Counted from the stretch's first letter, positions 25,101 to 33,114 are shown. The stretch is 43,154 nt of DNA from an uncultured Oscillospiraceae bacterium (GCA_904396495.1 CAJFOJ010000071.1:1-43154), one strand, 5' to 3'. A program made the numbers and translations. The notes: generated by a model not told the origin, from the sequence alone.

Positions 25101-25891
25101 TTATTGCGACCAACATACAGCTCGCCCCTGGTGTCCATGTATTTGCTAAAGGTGTCGCTGACTGCATCGTCGTCGATTTCCACATTGTCAATGATGGTGG
25201 AAAAGGTGGTGTGGCGACAGTGGTCGGACCAATAGGTATCAATCATGCGGATTTCCGTGATAGTGGGATCCCGCTTTTCGGTATCCTTAAAGTAAGCTTG
25301 GCAGAATTTAATATCATCCAAATCCATAGCGAGGCCGTAACTTTCAACAAATCGGGCCAACGCGTCCTCGTCCAAACCAATAAAACCGTTTAAGGTCTCC
25401 ACTGTCGTGGGGATATCGTATTCTGTCTTCAGGGTGGAGACCTTTTCAAGACTCGCTTCCCGCGCTTCCACTGGGTTGATGAGGTGGTTTTTAATAACGG
25501 CCATGTCTTGGTCGGTAATGGAGCCATCCAGCAGGTAGATACGGGCGTTTTTCACCTTGGGGCGTTCTCCCTGGGTCATAATCTGGATGCACTGCTCGCA
25601 GGAATCGGCCCGTTGGTCAAACTGTCCCGGCAGGTACTCCACCGCTAAAATCCGTTCATTTTTGCTGAGGGTGGGAAGTTCTTCACAAGTCAAATCCACA
25701 GCCGGTTCTGAAAAAATGGTCTTCTGGGCGGTTAAAAAGGTTTTTTCATCGATGCCTTCCACATCATATCGGTTGAACAGGCGAAGCCCATCAAGCGCAA
25801 TACCCAGGGAATCTCTAATATCCTGTAGGGTGGCTTTCGCCTCTACGGCAAAAGCGGGTTTTTTCTCCACGTAAATTCTGAATACGGACAT
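22175..25891 (-). CDS. purL: Phosphoribosylformylglycinamidine synthase, single-chain (PurL with fused glutaminase)
   Basis: 1238 residues. It converts FGAR, glutamine and ATP to FGAM in purine synthesis. The N-terminal half has the synthetase core (YWSDHCRHTTF, MFKNETHNHPTEIEPFGGAATCLGG, and the nucleotide-binding glycine-rich GGRTGRDGCGGATGSS). A second AIRS-like half follows. The C-terminal class I glutaminase has nucleophile Cys in LGICNGFQ (about 1079) and catalytic His in SHGEGRF. The chain is shorter than the about 1300 residues of the Escherichia coli enzyme, which fits the clostridial long-form variant. ATG 25891 follows GGAGGT. It lies 50 bp after mtaB on the same strand and away from other pur genes. 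Confidence 0.96.
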   Translation of the reverse strand: MSVFRIYVEKKPAFAVEAKATLQDIRDSLGIALDGLRLFNRYDVEGIDEKTFLTAQKTIFSEPAVDLTCEELPTLSKNERILAVEYLPGQFDQRADSCEQCIQIMTQGERPKVKNARIYLLDGSITDQDMAVIKNHLINPVEAREASLEKVSTLKTEYDIPTTVETLNGFIGLDEDALARFVESYGLAMDLDDIKFCQAYFKDTEKRDPTITEIRMIDTYWSDHCRHTTFSTIIDNVEIDDDAVSDTFSKYMDTRGELYVGRNKPVTLMDLATIAAKKLKKDGLLKDLDESEEINACSVKIDVDIDGVKEKWLLMFKNETHNHPTEIEPFGGAATCLGGAIRDPLSGRSYVYQAMRVTGAADPTVPRSETLKGKLPQKKIVTTAAHGYSSYGNQIGLATGEVTEIYHPNYVAKRMEIGAVIGAAPAGNVIREVPAPGDIVILLGGRTGRDGCGGATGSSKSHTLQSLESCGAEVQKGNPPIERKISRMFRKPKVTRMIRRCNDFGAGGVSVAIGELADGLQINLDAVPKKYDGLDGTELAISESQERMAVVVAPENVEKFIELAHTENLEATVVATVTEEPRLRMSWNGNQIVDLSREFLNSNGAEKHANIKIHVGAIKPVNSRQNTKEGWISHLSDLNICSQKGLVEMFDSSIGAGTVTMPFGGKHQLTKTQAMTAKIPVLSGETTTCSVMGWGYNPYITEQNPYVGAMDAVVESVAKVVAAGGSHKQCWLTFQEYFERTQNDPERWGKPLAALLGGFEAQMQLGIGAIGGKDSMSGTFEDIDVPPTLVSFAVSLADSRKVVSPEFKSVSSPVVLLLPHHNEDGSPDFESVKDVFSKVEKLIDSKEAVAVWTLGFGGVAEGIAKMAFGNGIGFQFTRDLDETLLFNPVYGGFLVELDGNSKAVHDLDVIGVTSLDEDIRLVDGTRIPLAHLQHAYENRLERVFHCNIPTSEEKVEVFSYQNKTRLAPAIKAASPRVLIPVFPGTNCEYDTQRAFEKAGAVADVFVVKNLSSADIEESVHEFAKRIEKSQIIMIPGGFSGGDEPDGSGKFITAFFRNPRIKDGVHNLLKNRDGLMLGICNGFQALVKLGLVPYGEIVEMKDDSPTLTFNSIGRHQSMMVTTRIASNKSPWLYNTCVGDYHTVPISHGEGRFIASREEIDRLAKNGQIATQYVNLDGEPTYDIRFNPNESVMAIEGITSPDGRVFGKMAHSERIGNDIAKNIDGNKDQMIFKSGVEYFR

Positions 25892-25941
25892 GGTTTGACC
25901 TCCATTTTTCTGTACATCCCGCGATGACTCCAGATTTTAGC

Positions 25942-27231
25942 TTATATCAGCACACCGACGCACCGGTCTCCCAGCACGGCGGTAATCTTCACGTTGATTA
26001 CAGTGCCGCAGAGGGCGCTGTCGCAATCTACCGAGACGGGGGTGTAATTTTTGGTAAAGCCCTCATACCCCAGGTGATCTCTAGTGGTCTCCAGCAAAAC
26101 CTCCTCCACTCTTCCAATCTGAGAACGAAGGAATGTTTCTCTCGTCCGGTTGGTCACTTCAATCATTCGACGGCTTCGTTCTTCTTTGAGAAAATTGGGG
26201 ACTTGATCTGAGCGTCTGGCAGCGACAGTTCCTTCCCGGCGGGAATAGGCGAAAACATGGGCTTTGGCTAGGCCGATTTCCCCTGCAAAAGCCACAGACT
26301 GCTCAAAATCCTCCTCGGTTTCCCCGGGAAAGCCCACCATGACATCGGTTGTAATGGAAGGATTTTCAAAGACCTCCCGGATTTTATCCACAATGCGACG
26401 GTATTCCGCGCAGTCGTAATGCCGGTTCATGGCTTTGAGAGTTTTATCGCAACCGCTTTGTAGCGACAGATGAAACTGCGGACAAAAATGCGGGAGCTTT
26501 GCCATCTCAGTTAAATCCTCATCGGAGAGGAGCTCCGGTTCAAGGCTTCCCAGTCTTACACGCTTCAGCCCCTCTATCGAACACGCGAGCTTTACGGCGT
26601 CGAGAAGCCTGAGGCCCAAATCCTTTCCATAAGAGGAAAGGTTGATGCCCACCAGAACCACTTCCTGATAGCCATTTTGGACAAGGCCGATCAATTCAGC
26701 TCGAATATCCTCCAAGGGTTTCGACCGTATAGGGCCACGAGCGGTGGGAATAATACAATAGGAGCAATACCGTTCACAGCCATCCTCAATTTTGATGTAA
26801 GCCCGTGTCCGTCCCCGCAACCCCTTTACGCGCATCCCCTCAAAGCGCTCTTTGCTCTGGTGAGGGGTAATGTCGATGACCCGCTCGCCGGTGGCAAGGG
26901 CTTTTTTGACTGCCTGTAAAAGCCCTTGCCGGTTGTAGGAGCCGGTGATAATATCCGCTTCCGGGATTTTCACCGCCGCGTCCGGAAAAGCTTGGGGGAA
27001 GCAGCCAGTCAGCGCCACCTTTGCCACCGGGTTTTGCTTTTTTAGACGGCGGAGAATTTGTCTCGACTTTTTATCACCAGAGGAAGTGACGGTGCAGGAG
27101 TTTACCACATAGACGTCCGCTTCTTCCCGGGGATCCACCACATCGAAACCGTCGCTCAAAAACAACTCCATTAAATTTTCGGTTTCGTACTGGTTGACCT
27201 TGCAGCCCAGGGTAACAAAAGCAATCCGCAT
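25942..27231 (-). CDS. mtaB: tRNA N6-threonylcarbamoyladenosine methylthiotransferase MtaB
   Basis: 429 residues of the methylthiotransferase family, which makes ms2t6A37 in tRNA reading ANN codons. The N-terminal UPF0004 domain supplies Cys10, Cys46 and Cys77 for one Fe-S cluster. The radical SAM motif CERYCSYC supplies Cys152, Cys156 and Cys159 for the second. VMVGFPGETEEDF lies in the radical SAM core, and a TRAM domain closes the protein (about 365-429). The LGCKVNQYETE start separates MtaB from MiaB and RimO. ATG 27231 follows AAGGAGAAGGG. It may be co-transcribed with purL. Confidence 0.94.
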   Translation of the reverse strand: MRIAFVTLGCKVNQYETENLMELFLSDGFDVVDPREEADVYVVNSCTVTSSGDKKSRQILRRLKKQNPVAKVALTGCFPQAFPDAAVKIPEADIITGSYNRQGLLQAVKKALATGERVIDITPHQSKERFEGMRVKGLRGRTRAYIKIEDGCERYCSYCIIPTARGPIRSKPLEDIRAELIGLVQNGYQEVVLVGINLSSYGKDLGLRLLDAVKLACSIEGLKRVRLGSLEPELLSDEDLTEMAKLPHFCPQFHLSLQSGCDKTLKAMNRHYDCAEYRRIVDKIREVFENPSITTDVMVGFPGETEEDFEQSVAFAGEIGLAKAHVFAYSRREGTVAARRSDQVPNFLKEERSRRMIEVTNRTRETFLRSQIGRVEEVLLETTRDHLGYEGFTKNYTPVSVDCDSALCGTVINVKITAVLGDRCVGVLI

Positions 27232-27361
27232 TCCCTTCTCCTTCCAAGTCCCTGAAAAGCCCTAATCTTACAGCTTTTATCACAGTCTTGTATAAAATAC
27301 CCAATTATCGCACTTTACTATTGTTATTATAATGGATTTGAGAATTTTTTACAATTAGCAG

Positions 27362-27390
27362 TTGACTAAAAGTTCATCTGCTGTTATATT
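27362..27390 (+). promoter_or_regulatory. Promoter of the HPr-like gene
   Basis: TTGACT (27362-27367), 17-bp spacer, TATATT (27385-27390). Confidence 0.85.
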
Positions 27391-27532
27391 GTAAATATAG
27401 TAATTATGGATAGTGTGCAGCCAAGACAAGCCGTTTTTCTGTACATCCCTTCCAGAAACACTGGAAGTTTTGCCCCTCAGAGCAACGGGGTGAAAATGAT
27501 TGCCAAATTAAAGTTTATGGAGGTCGATACCG
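27391..27532 (+). promoter_or_regulatory. Structured leader of the HPr-like gene
   Basis: About 135 nt untranslated. Perfect hairpin CTTCCAG (27449-27455) / CTGGAAG (27461-27467), loop AAACA, followed by a CCCC...GGGG pairing (27473-27490). Not a recognised riboswitch. The ribosome binding site GGAGGT lies near the end. Confidence 0.5.
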
Positions 27533-27763
27533 ATGAAAACTTGCAATATCATGCTCAATACCATTAACGACGTAAAGACGTTTGTAAACACTGTTTGCAA
27601 ATGCGATTTTGACGTAGATTTGATTTCTGGAAGATACGCTGTCGACGCAAAATCCATTATGGGTATCTTTAGCTTGGATTTGTCCAAGCCCATTAAGTTA
27701 GAGGCCCACACCGAGGACGCGGACGAGTTTTTTGCAGAAATTAAAGATTTTATCGTCCAGTAA
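27533..27763 (+). CDS. HPr-fold protein lacking the catalytic histidine
   Basis: 76 residues with an HPr-like pattern: a VDAKSIMGIFSLDL segment matches the regulatory-serine helix of HPr, with Ser41 at the position of Ser46, and the C-terminal DADEFFAEIKDFI helix fits the fold. The region that should carry His15 (HARPA in HPr) reads NTINDVKTFV and has no His. It therefore cannot act as a PTS phosphocarrier by the His15 route, but could be regulatory in the manner of Crh, or have another role. Related small proteins are common in Clostridia as far as I know. Monocistronic, with its own promoter, leader and terminator. Confidence 0.85.
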   Translation: MKTCNIMLNTINDVKTFVNTVCKCDFDVDLISGRYAVDAKSIMGIFSLDLSKPIKLEAHTEDADEFFAEIKDFIVQ

Positions 27764-27848
27764 AATGAGCGAAAGGGACACACTGGTTCCGCTGATTTGC
27801 ATTGAAACGAAAAAAATGTCGTTCTGAAATGGAGCGGCATGAAAATTT

Positions 27849-27882
27849 AAGCGGGCGGTTTTTAGGCTGTCCGCTTTTTTCT
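27849..27882 (+). terminator. Terminator of the HPr-like gene
   Basis: AAGCGGGC (27849-27856), 12-base loop, GTCCGCTT (27869-27876) with one G-U pair, then TTTT. Confidence 0.75.
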
Positions 27883-27945
27883 GTTTGGAGAATGGCATGA
27901 GGCAAATGATACTGATAAGTGTCTTCATAATCTGAAGGTGATACA

Positions 27946-28497
27946 ATGCATCATATAGGAACGCAAACAATAAAAACAGATCGGCTTATTCTAAGGCGCC
28001 TCACCATGGATGATTTAAACGATAAATATGAATGGACTGGCTCTTCTGAAAATTCCAAGTTTATAATGAAAGAACCGCATCATAACATTGCTGAAGCAAA
28101 AAGTGAATTACAGCAAGAGGTTGATAGCTATATTCACGATGACTTTTATATGTGGGGAATCGTGTATCACGGTGAATTAATTGGCTACATTTGCGGCAAT
28201 GAAATCAATGAAGAAATTAAAAGTATATGTATCGGGTACTGCATTAAAAAGGCATACTGGAATCAAAACATAACCACTGAAGCCACCAAAGCAGTGATTG
28301 ATTATTTTTTTGACATAGGATTTAACCGTGTCTTTTCTTACCATAATCCATTAAATCCAGCTAGCGGCAAAGTGATGCTGAAAAGCGGTATGACATTTGA
28401 AGGCCGCATTAAGGGAGGCTCTATGCTGGCGGGTGAAATATGCGATTGTTTACAGTACTCTATCGTGCGGAGTGAATGGAAAAAGTATCACAATTGA
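27946..28497 (+). CDS. GNAT-family N-acetyltransferase (RimJ/RimL type)
   Basis: 183 residues. The TDRLILRRLTMDD start, a central beta-strand pair (WGIVYHGELIGYICG), and the acetyl-CoA loop segment YWNQNITTEA followed by YFFDIGFNRVFSYHNPLNPASGKVMLKSGM are typical of the Acetyltransf_3 (RimJ/RimL-like) group. These acetylate protein N-termini or small molecules, including some antibiotics; the substrate here is unknown. ATG 27946 follows AAGGTGA. Its AT-richer base use than its neighbours could point to recent gain, but this is a weak impression. Confidence 0.9.
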   Translation: MHHIGTQTIKTDRLILRRLTMDDLNDKYEWTGSSENSKFIMKEPHHNIAEAKSELQQEVDSYIHDDFYMWGIVYHGELIGYICGNEINEEIKSICIGYCIKKAYWNQNITTEATKAVIDYFFDIGFNRVFSYHNPLNPASGKVMLKSGMTFEGRIKGGSMLAGEICDCLQYSIVRSEWKKYHN

Positions 28498-28512
28498 GGT
28501 GATGCTATTTTA

Positions 28513-28558
28513 AAAACAAGTCCTCAAAACCCAAATGGTTTTGAGGACTTGTTTTCTG
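28513..28558 (+). terminator. Strong terminator of the GNAT gene
   Basis: 19-bp perfect stem AAAACAAGTCCTCAAAACC / GGTTTTGAGGACTTGTTTT with loop CAAAT, then CTGTTTTTTT. Confidence 0.93.
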
Positions 28559-28745
28559 TTTTTTTCTTATGAAGACCGACGCTTTGGTGTCTTTTTTCTA
28601 TTTTGTCCGCATAAGCATATACCAAAATAATGGCTACTTTCGGTGTTAACCCGGTGAGCGCCGACGCTTGAAACGCCGATCAAGCCATTTTAATTTTCAT
28701 GTGGTCCCGTGATATGTCATACGGGCCGGAAAGGGATGAAAGCGA

Positions 28746-29936
28746 ATGTTCAAAAAAATAGTCAGCACCTTGCTCACCCTATCGCTCTGTGCCATGCTTA
28801 TTAATACCCCTGTTTTCGCAGACGGAAATCCAGAGGACGTCCTGTCCGATGAGGCAATGCCAACCGCCGCAGACGTGGCGGATATTCCCGCTAAGTCAGC
28901 CATTTTAATGGATGCCGGTTCAGGTCGCGTCCTATTTGAAAAAAATCCGGATGAACCCATGCCCCCCGCCTCTATTACCAAAATCATGACCTTACTATTG
29001 GTGTTTGAGGCCATCGACGAGGGAAGGCTCTCCTACTCCGATATGATTACCTGTTCGGAAAACGCAAACTCCATGGGTGGCACTCAGATTTGGCTGGAAG
29101 TGGGGGAACAGATGTCGGCAGAGGACCTCATCAAGGCCACCGCTATTAATTCTGCAAACGATGCCGCCATGGCATTGGCGGAACACGTGGGTGGAAGCGA
29201 AATGGCCTTCGTCGAAATGATGAATCAAAAAGCCAAGGATCTGGGCATGGAAAACACCCATTTTGTAAACCCCACCGGTCTCGATGCCGAGGGCCACGTC
29301 TCCACTGCCCGGGATATTGCGCTGATGTCCCGGGAACTCCTAAAACACAAAGACATCACCAAGTTCTCCACCATTTGGATGGACAGTTTGAGAAATGGTG
29401 AAACGGGGCTTACCAACACCAACAAGCTGGTGCGTTTTTATGAGGGATGCACTGGTTTGAAAACCGGCACCACCGACGGTGCAGGCAGTTGCCTTTCCGC
29501 CACTGCCGAACGCAATGGGCTAAGCCTTATCGCTGTCTCCATGGGCTCCACTACTTCCGACGAGCGTTTTTCTTCTTGCCGCACCATGTTGGACTATGGC
29601 TTCTCTGCCTTTGAGCACTTTACTCCGGAAATCCTACCGGAGGACTTAGCCCCAGTCCCCATCATTAAGGGCGTCGATAAAGAGGTAAAACTTCATTATG
29701 AAATACCGGAATCTATCCTCATCCCCAAAGGGAGAAGTGGGGACATAGAAAAAGCCATCACTATTCAGCCAGATGTGGAAGCACCGGTTCTACAAGGGCA
29801 GGCCGTGGGAGAAGCACGCTTCACCTTAGATGGGGAAGTTATTTGTGAAATCCCGATAACCGCCGCCAAAGAAGTGCAAAAAATGACCTTCAAAAACGCG
29901 TTTTACATTCTGCTTAAGAACTTGCTGGCATTCTGA
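28746..29936 (+). CDS. dacF: D-alanyl-D-alanine carboxypeptidase (PBP5/DacF type)
   Basis: 396 residues of peptidase family S11; trims the terminal D-Ala from peptidoglycan pentapeptides. Signal peptide about 1-25 (cleavage after VFA). Catalytic motifs: SITK (Ser76, Lys79), SAN (136-138), KTG (239-241). After the peptidase domain comes a C-terminal beta-rich PBP5-type domain (about 285-380) and a C-terminal amphipathic/hydrophobic helix (FKNAFYILLKNLLAF) for membrane attachment. ATG 28746 follows GGAAAGGGATG. The dacF name is by similarity; dacB or dacA would be alternatives. Confidence 0.93.
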   Translation: MFKKIVSTLLTLSLCAMLINTPVFADGNPEDVLSDEAMPTAADVADIPAKSAILMDAGSGRVLFEKNPDEPMPPASITKIMTLLLVFEAIDEGRLSYSDMITCSENANSMGGTQIWLEVGEQMSAEDLIKATAINSANDAAMALAEHVGGSEMAFVEMMNQKAKDLGMENTHFVNPTGLDAEGHVSTARDIALMSRELLKHKDITKFSTIWMDSLRNGETGLTNTNKLVRFYEGCTGLKTGTTDGAGSCLSATAERNGLSLIAVSMGSTTSDERFSSCRTMLDYGFSAFEHFTPEILPEDLAPVPIIKGVDKEVKLHYEIPESILIPKGRSGDIEKAITIQPDVEAPVLQGQAVGEARFTLDGEVICEIPITAAKEVQKMTFKNAFYILLKNLLAF

Positions 29937-29978
29937 GCAGAACTGTGCTGATACGCTTCCTCTGCTGCGGTTTTTGTA
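29937..29978 (+). terminator. Possible weak terminator after dacF
   Basis: AGCAGA (29937-29942) / TCTGCT (29962-29967) with a long loop, then GCGGTTTTTG. Confidence 0.35.
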
Positions 29979-30029
29979 TAACCTTCCCGAAATCTATTAT
30001 CTGTCCCAATAAAAATTAACAAAAATCTC

Positions 30030-30059
30030 TTGAAAAAATGCTGGCTTCTGTAGTACAAT
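30030..30059 (+). promoter_or_regulatory. Promoter of pgi
   Basis: TTGAAA (30030-30035), 18-bp spacer, TACAAT (30054-30059). Confidence 0.8.
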
Positions 30060-30093
30060 ATAACTAACAAATAGAGAAAATGGAGGCACTACA

Positions 30094-31434
30094 GTGGCTG
30101 TTACATTTAACGGTAATTACCTCGATGGATTTATGTCAAAAGAAGAGCTAAAAGCCCTTGCCCCGGCTGTCAAAACAGCACATGAGACCCTGCACAACAA
30201 AACAGGGCTCGGAAATGACTTTTTGGGATGGCTCGATCTACCCACAAATTACGACAAGGAAGAATTTTCCCGCATTGAAAAAGCGGCCGAAAAAATCAAC
30301 ACCCAGGCTGATGTGCTCATCGTTATCGGCATCGGCGGCTCTTATCTAGGCGCGAGGGCGGCAATTGAACTGCTTCGCTCGCCCTTTTACAACAACTTGA
30401 GAAAGGACACAGCCGACATTTACTTTGTCGGCAACAACGTAAGTCCTTCCTATTTGCAGGAAGTTCTTTCTATTTGTGAGGGCAGGGATATCGCCGTCAA
30501 CGTTATCTCCAAGTCCGGTACCACTACAGAGCCCGCTTTGGCATTTCGGGTATTCAAAAAACTGCTTGAAAAAAAATACGGGATAGAAGGTGCTAAAGAG
30601 CGCATCTATTGCACCACCGACAAAGCCCGAGGCACCTTAAAGGAACTAGCTGACCAAAACGGCTATGAGTGCTTTGTCATCGCCGACGATGTGGGCGGGC
30701 GATATTCCGTTTTGACTGCTGTGGGACTGCTTCCCATCGCCGTAGCCGGCTGCAATATCAAAGCCATTATGGACGGCGCCAAAGAGGCGCAGGTCGCTTT
30801 ATCTGACAGTAATATTGAAAAAAACGACTGCTATAAATACGCGGCGACTCGCTTTGCTCTTTACCAAAAAGGCAAAGGCGTAGAAATTTTAGTTAGCTTT
30901 GATCCCTGCTTTGGCATGATGGCAGAATGGTATAAACAGCTTTTCGCCGAAAGCGAAGGAAAAGACAACAAGGGAATTTATCCCTCTTCCGCTACCTTTT
31001 CCACCGACCTGCACTCGCTGGGGCAGTTTATCCAAGATGGCTCACGGATTATGTTCGAGACCTTTTTGGACATCAAGAAACCGAAACAGGACTTTTTTAT
31101 CGAAGCCGATCCCAATAACTTTGACGGGCTCAACTTCTTGTCGAACCAGGAAATGTCCAAAGTGAACGAGAAGGTCATGGAAGCAACTATCCTCGCCCAC
31201 ACTGAGGGCGGTGTGCCCAGCGTAGTTTTAGAACTGCCGGAAATTAACGAGCACGAATTTGGATACATGGTGTACTTTTTTGAAAAGGCTTGCGCCATCT
31301 CCGGTTATTTGCTGGGAGTCAATCCCTTTAATCAACCCGGCGTTGAAAGTTATAAAAAGAATATGTTTGCGCTTCTAGGAAAACCAGGTTATGAGGCGGA
31401 AAAGGCTGAACTGGATGCCAGAATGAAAAAATAA
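30094..31434 (+). CDS. pgi: Glucose-6-phosphate isomerase
   Basis: 446 residues, the short form found in Firmicutes. Interconverts glucose 6-phosphate and fructose 6-phosphate. SIS-domain substrate motifs are visible: [16 protein letters not shown] (about 77-92), [32 protein letters not shown], and a C-terminal [24 protein letters not shown] start at 30094, seven bases after TGGAGG. It has its own promoter. Confidence 0.97.
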   Translation: MAVTFNGNYLDGFMSKEELKALAPAVKTAHETLHNKTGLGNDFLGWLDLPTNYDKEEFSRIEKAAEKINTQADVLIVIGIGGSYLGARAAIELLRSPFYNNLRKDTADIYFVGNNVSPSYLQEVLSICEGRDIAVNVISKSGTTTEPALAFRVFKKLLEKKYGIEGAKERIYCTTDKARGTLKELADQNGYECFVIADDVGGRYSVLTAVGLLPIAVAGCNIKAIMDGAKEAQVALSDSNIEKNDCYKYAATRFALYQKGKGVEILVSFDPCFGMMAEWYKQLFAESEGKDNKGIYPSSATFSTDLHSLGQFIQDGSRIMFETFLDIKKPKQDFFIEADPNNFDGLNFLSNQEMSKVNEKVMEATILAHTEGGVPSVVLELPEINEHEFGYMVYFFEKACAISGYLLGVNPFNQPGVESYKKNMFALLGKPGYEAEKAELDARMKK

Positions 31435-31470
31435 AGGACGTATTTTAGACATTGGGTCTGAGATAAATAA

Positions 31471-31489
31471 AAGGCGGGCTCCCCGCCTT
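31471..31489 (+). terminator. GC-rich hairpin between pgi and the P-loop gene
   Basis: AAGGCGGG / CCCGCCTT with loop CTC; no T-tract follows, so it may be an mRNA processing or stability element instead of a terminator. Confidence 0.4.
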
Positions 31490-31510
31490 CAGAAAGTGGA
31501 GGTTCTCATT

Positions 31511-31921
31511 ATGATTAAACTGATCGTAGGCAAAAAAGGCACTGGAAAAACCAAAATCCTCATCAACATGGTCGAGGAGGCGGTAAAAGCTTCCAACGGC
31601 AACGTGGTCTGCGTGGAGAAGGTTCCGAAGCTCACCTATGACATTCCCTCTTCTGCTCGATTGATGGAAACCAGTAAGGATAATATTGAAGGCTATGAAG
31701 AGTTTTACGGATACATCGCCGGTATTCTCTCCGGCAACTTTGACATCACCGATTTGTTCATCGATTCCACCTTGAGAATCGGCGGCAGAGACTATGACAA
31801 ACTAGGCAAATTTTTGGATAAGTTAAATGCCGCAGTGGCGGATAGAGAGGTTAATATCGTATTCACCATCTCCGCTGACAAAGAAGAACTTCCCGCATCG
31901 GTTCAGGCATATATCGGCTAA
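31511..31921 (+). CDS. Small P-loop ATP-binding protein of unknown role
   Basis: 136 residues from ATG 31511, after GGAGG; a GTG at 31496 overlaps that site and is rejected. A Walker A motif GKKGTGKT lies at residues 7-14 near the start, and a hydrophobic strand ending in Asp (TDLFIDSTL, about 79-87) is a plausible Walker B. No membrane span. It belongs to a conserved clostridial family that is sometimes loosely labelled PilT-like, without evidence for motility. It may be co-transcribed with pgi. Confidence 0.8.
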   Translation: MIKLIVGKKGTGKTKILINMVEEAVKASNGNVVCVEKVPKLTYDIPSSARLMETSKDNIEGYEEFYGYIAGILSGNFDITDLFIDSTLRIGGRDYDKLGKFLDKLNAAVADREVNIVFTISADKEELPASVQAYIG

Positions 31922-31933
31922 TACACGACAGAC

Positions 31934-31966
31934 AAAAAACTCCCTTTTGAAAAGGGAGTTTTTTCT
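31934..31966. terminator. Terminator between convergent P-loop gene and spoVG
   Basis: 14-bp stem AAAAAACTCCCTTT / AAAGGGAGTTTTTT with loop TGA; A/T runs on both sides make it bidirectional. Confidence 0.9.
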
Positions 31967-31982
31967 TTCTCTATCAATTCGG

Positions 31983-32279
31983 TCACATCGTACCATGAGA
32001 TACCGCACCATGCAGCGACTGAGCCTCCACCTCGTGCTGATACGCGTTTAAAATGGCGTCCTCAAACTGATGGCGGGCAGCAGGGGAGATGGGATGGGCA
32101 ATGTCGCGGAAAATACCGTTTACTTCCTTACGGCTGGGCATTGCCACAAACAGCCGTTCCGGCCCTTCGATGACTTTTATGTCATGAATGGCAAGTTCAT
32201 CATCCACCGTTACGGAAACCACGGCCCGCAGCCGTCCTTCCTGTAAAAGTCTTCTCACCTTAATGTCTGTGATGTTCAT
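31983..32279 (-). CDS. spoVG: SpoVG, RNA/DNA-binding regulator
   Basis: 98 residues. The conserved SpoVG core is clear: MNITDIKVRRL, LRAVVSVTVDDELAIHDIKVIEG, FVAMPSRKE, and FRDIAHPISPAARHQFEDAIL. SpoVG affects sporulation septation and acts as a site-specific nucleic-acid-binding regulator in Firmicutes. The start ATG at 32279 has a GGAAAGG site at a long spacing (about 12), just after a GGCCGG-TATTT-CCGGCC hairpin (32299-32315) in the leader. It is divergent from the DUF6106 gene. Confidence 0.95.
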   Translation of the reverse strand: MNITDIKVRRLLQEGRLRAVVSVTVDDELAIHDIKVIEGPERLFVAMPSRKEVNGIFRDIAHPISPAARHQFEDAILNAYQHEVEAQSLHGAVSHGTM

Positions 32280-32394
32280 AATAAAACCATGCCTTTCCGG
32301 CCGGAAATACCGGCCATTTCAAATTGTGAACTTCCGGGAGGACCGGAGTTGCCTAAAAATTTTTTCGCCTAAAGTGTGGACAAAAAAATAGGAG

Positions 32395-32422
32395 TTATTC
32401 AATGATAAGCAAAATTTTTCCA
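32395..32422 (-). promoter_or_regulatory. Possible sigma-H-like promoter of spoVG
   Basis: Minus strand: TGGAAAA (32422-32416), 15 bp, GAATAA (32400-32395). It resembles the sigma-H pattern AGGAWWW...GAAT with one extra spacer base. spoVG is a sigma-H gene in Bacillus subtilis. Confidence 0.3.
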
Positions 32423-32453
32423 GCTGTTAACTTTACATGAAAACTCCAGGACT

Positions 32454-32481
32454 TTGCTTGCTATTTCTGGGCAGGTATGAT
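32454..32481 (+). promoter_or_regulatory. Promoter of the DUF6106 gene
   Basis: TTGCTT (32454-32459), 16-bp spacer, TATGAT (32476-32481), about 43 bases before the start codon. Confidence 0.6.
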
Positions 32482-32524
32482 ATGCTTATTTTGTATCAAA
32501 AGATGACAATGGAGGAATTCATAG

Positions 32525-33079
32525 ATGGACATTTTCGTAGAGCATATGGTAAAACGGCGGCCCACCGGCAAAGACATCGCTTTGATGATCCTGTACGCCT
32601 TTTTGGCTTTGGTCGTGTTTATATTTGGAGTATTTTTTAGCGGCGCATTGCTGGGGCCATTTTCTTTTGTAGGTGCATTTCTGGGAGTAGCTGCCCTCTT
32701 TGGCGCCTATTATCTCATCAGCAACTTGAGTATTGAATATGAATATATCGTCACCAATGGGGAAATTGATGTGGACAAAATCATGGCGAAACGGCGCCGC
32801 AAACGCCTTTTGACTGCCAATGCCCGCACCTTTGAATCCTTTGGGCTGTACCGGCAACAGGATCACGTGGGAAAAGATTACACAAGTAGGGTTTACGCCT
32901 CTGAAAGCGCAGACGAAAACACCTCTTATTATGCGGTGTTCACCCATGTGAAATTGGGAAAAACGCTATTGGTGTTTACGCCGGATGAACGAGTACTGGA
33001 TGCACTCAAAAAGTACATTCCACGGCAGGCGGGCGGCAACGCCAATTATCCGGTGAGAGAGTCTGTAAAGCCGCAATGA
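32525..33079 (+). CDS. DUF6106-like membrane protein
   Basis: 184 residues. Two membrane spans at about 18-40 and 44-66 form a hairpin; a cytoplasmic part of about 115 residues follows with EYEYIVTNGEIDVDKI, a basic RRRKR patch (about 90-94) and a C-terminal region of alternating strands (YYAVFTHVKLGKTLLVFTPDERVL), PH-like in character. The pattern fits DUF6106, a family found in Clostridia without known function. ATG 32525 follows ATGGAGG. Monocistronic, divergent from spoVG. Confidence 0.75.
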   Translation: MDIFVEHMVKRRPTGKDIALMILYAFLALVVFIFGVFFSGALLGPFSFVGAFLGVAALFGAYYLISNLSIEYEYIVTNGEIDVDKIMAKRRRKRLLTANARTFESFGLYRQQDHVGKDYTSRVYASESADENTSYYAVFTHVKLGKTLLVFTPDERVLDALKKYIPRQAGGNANYPVRESVKPQ

Positions 33080-33085
33080 GAAAAG

Positions 33086-33114
33086 TAAAACCCTCGTGAC
33101 GAAACGGGGGTTTT
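33086..33114 (+). terminator. Terminator of the DUF6106 gene
   Basis: 11-bp stem AAAACCCTCGT (33086-33096) / ACGGGGGTTTT (33103-33113) with one G-U pair, then T-rich sequence. Confidence 0.8.

Noticed and set aside
25905-27449. 16-bp exact repeat (TTTTTCTGTACATCCC) at 25905-25920 and 27434-27449, on both sides of mtaB
   Set aside because: One 16-bp match is not improbable in a window of this size; it does not extend at either end and shows no other mobile-element feature.
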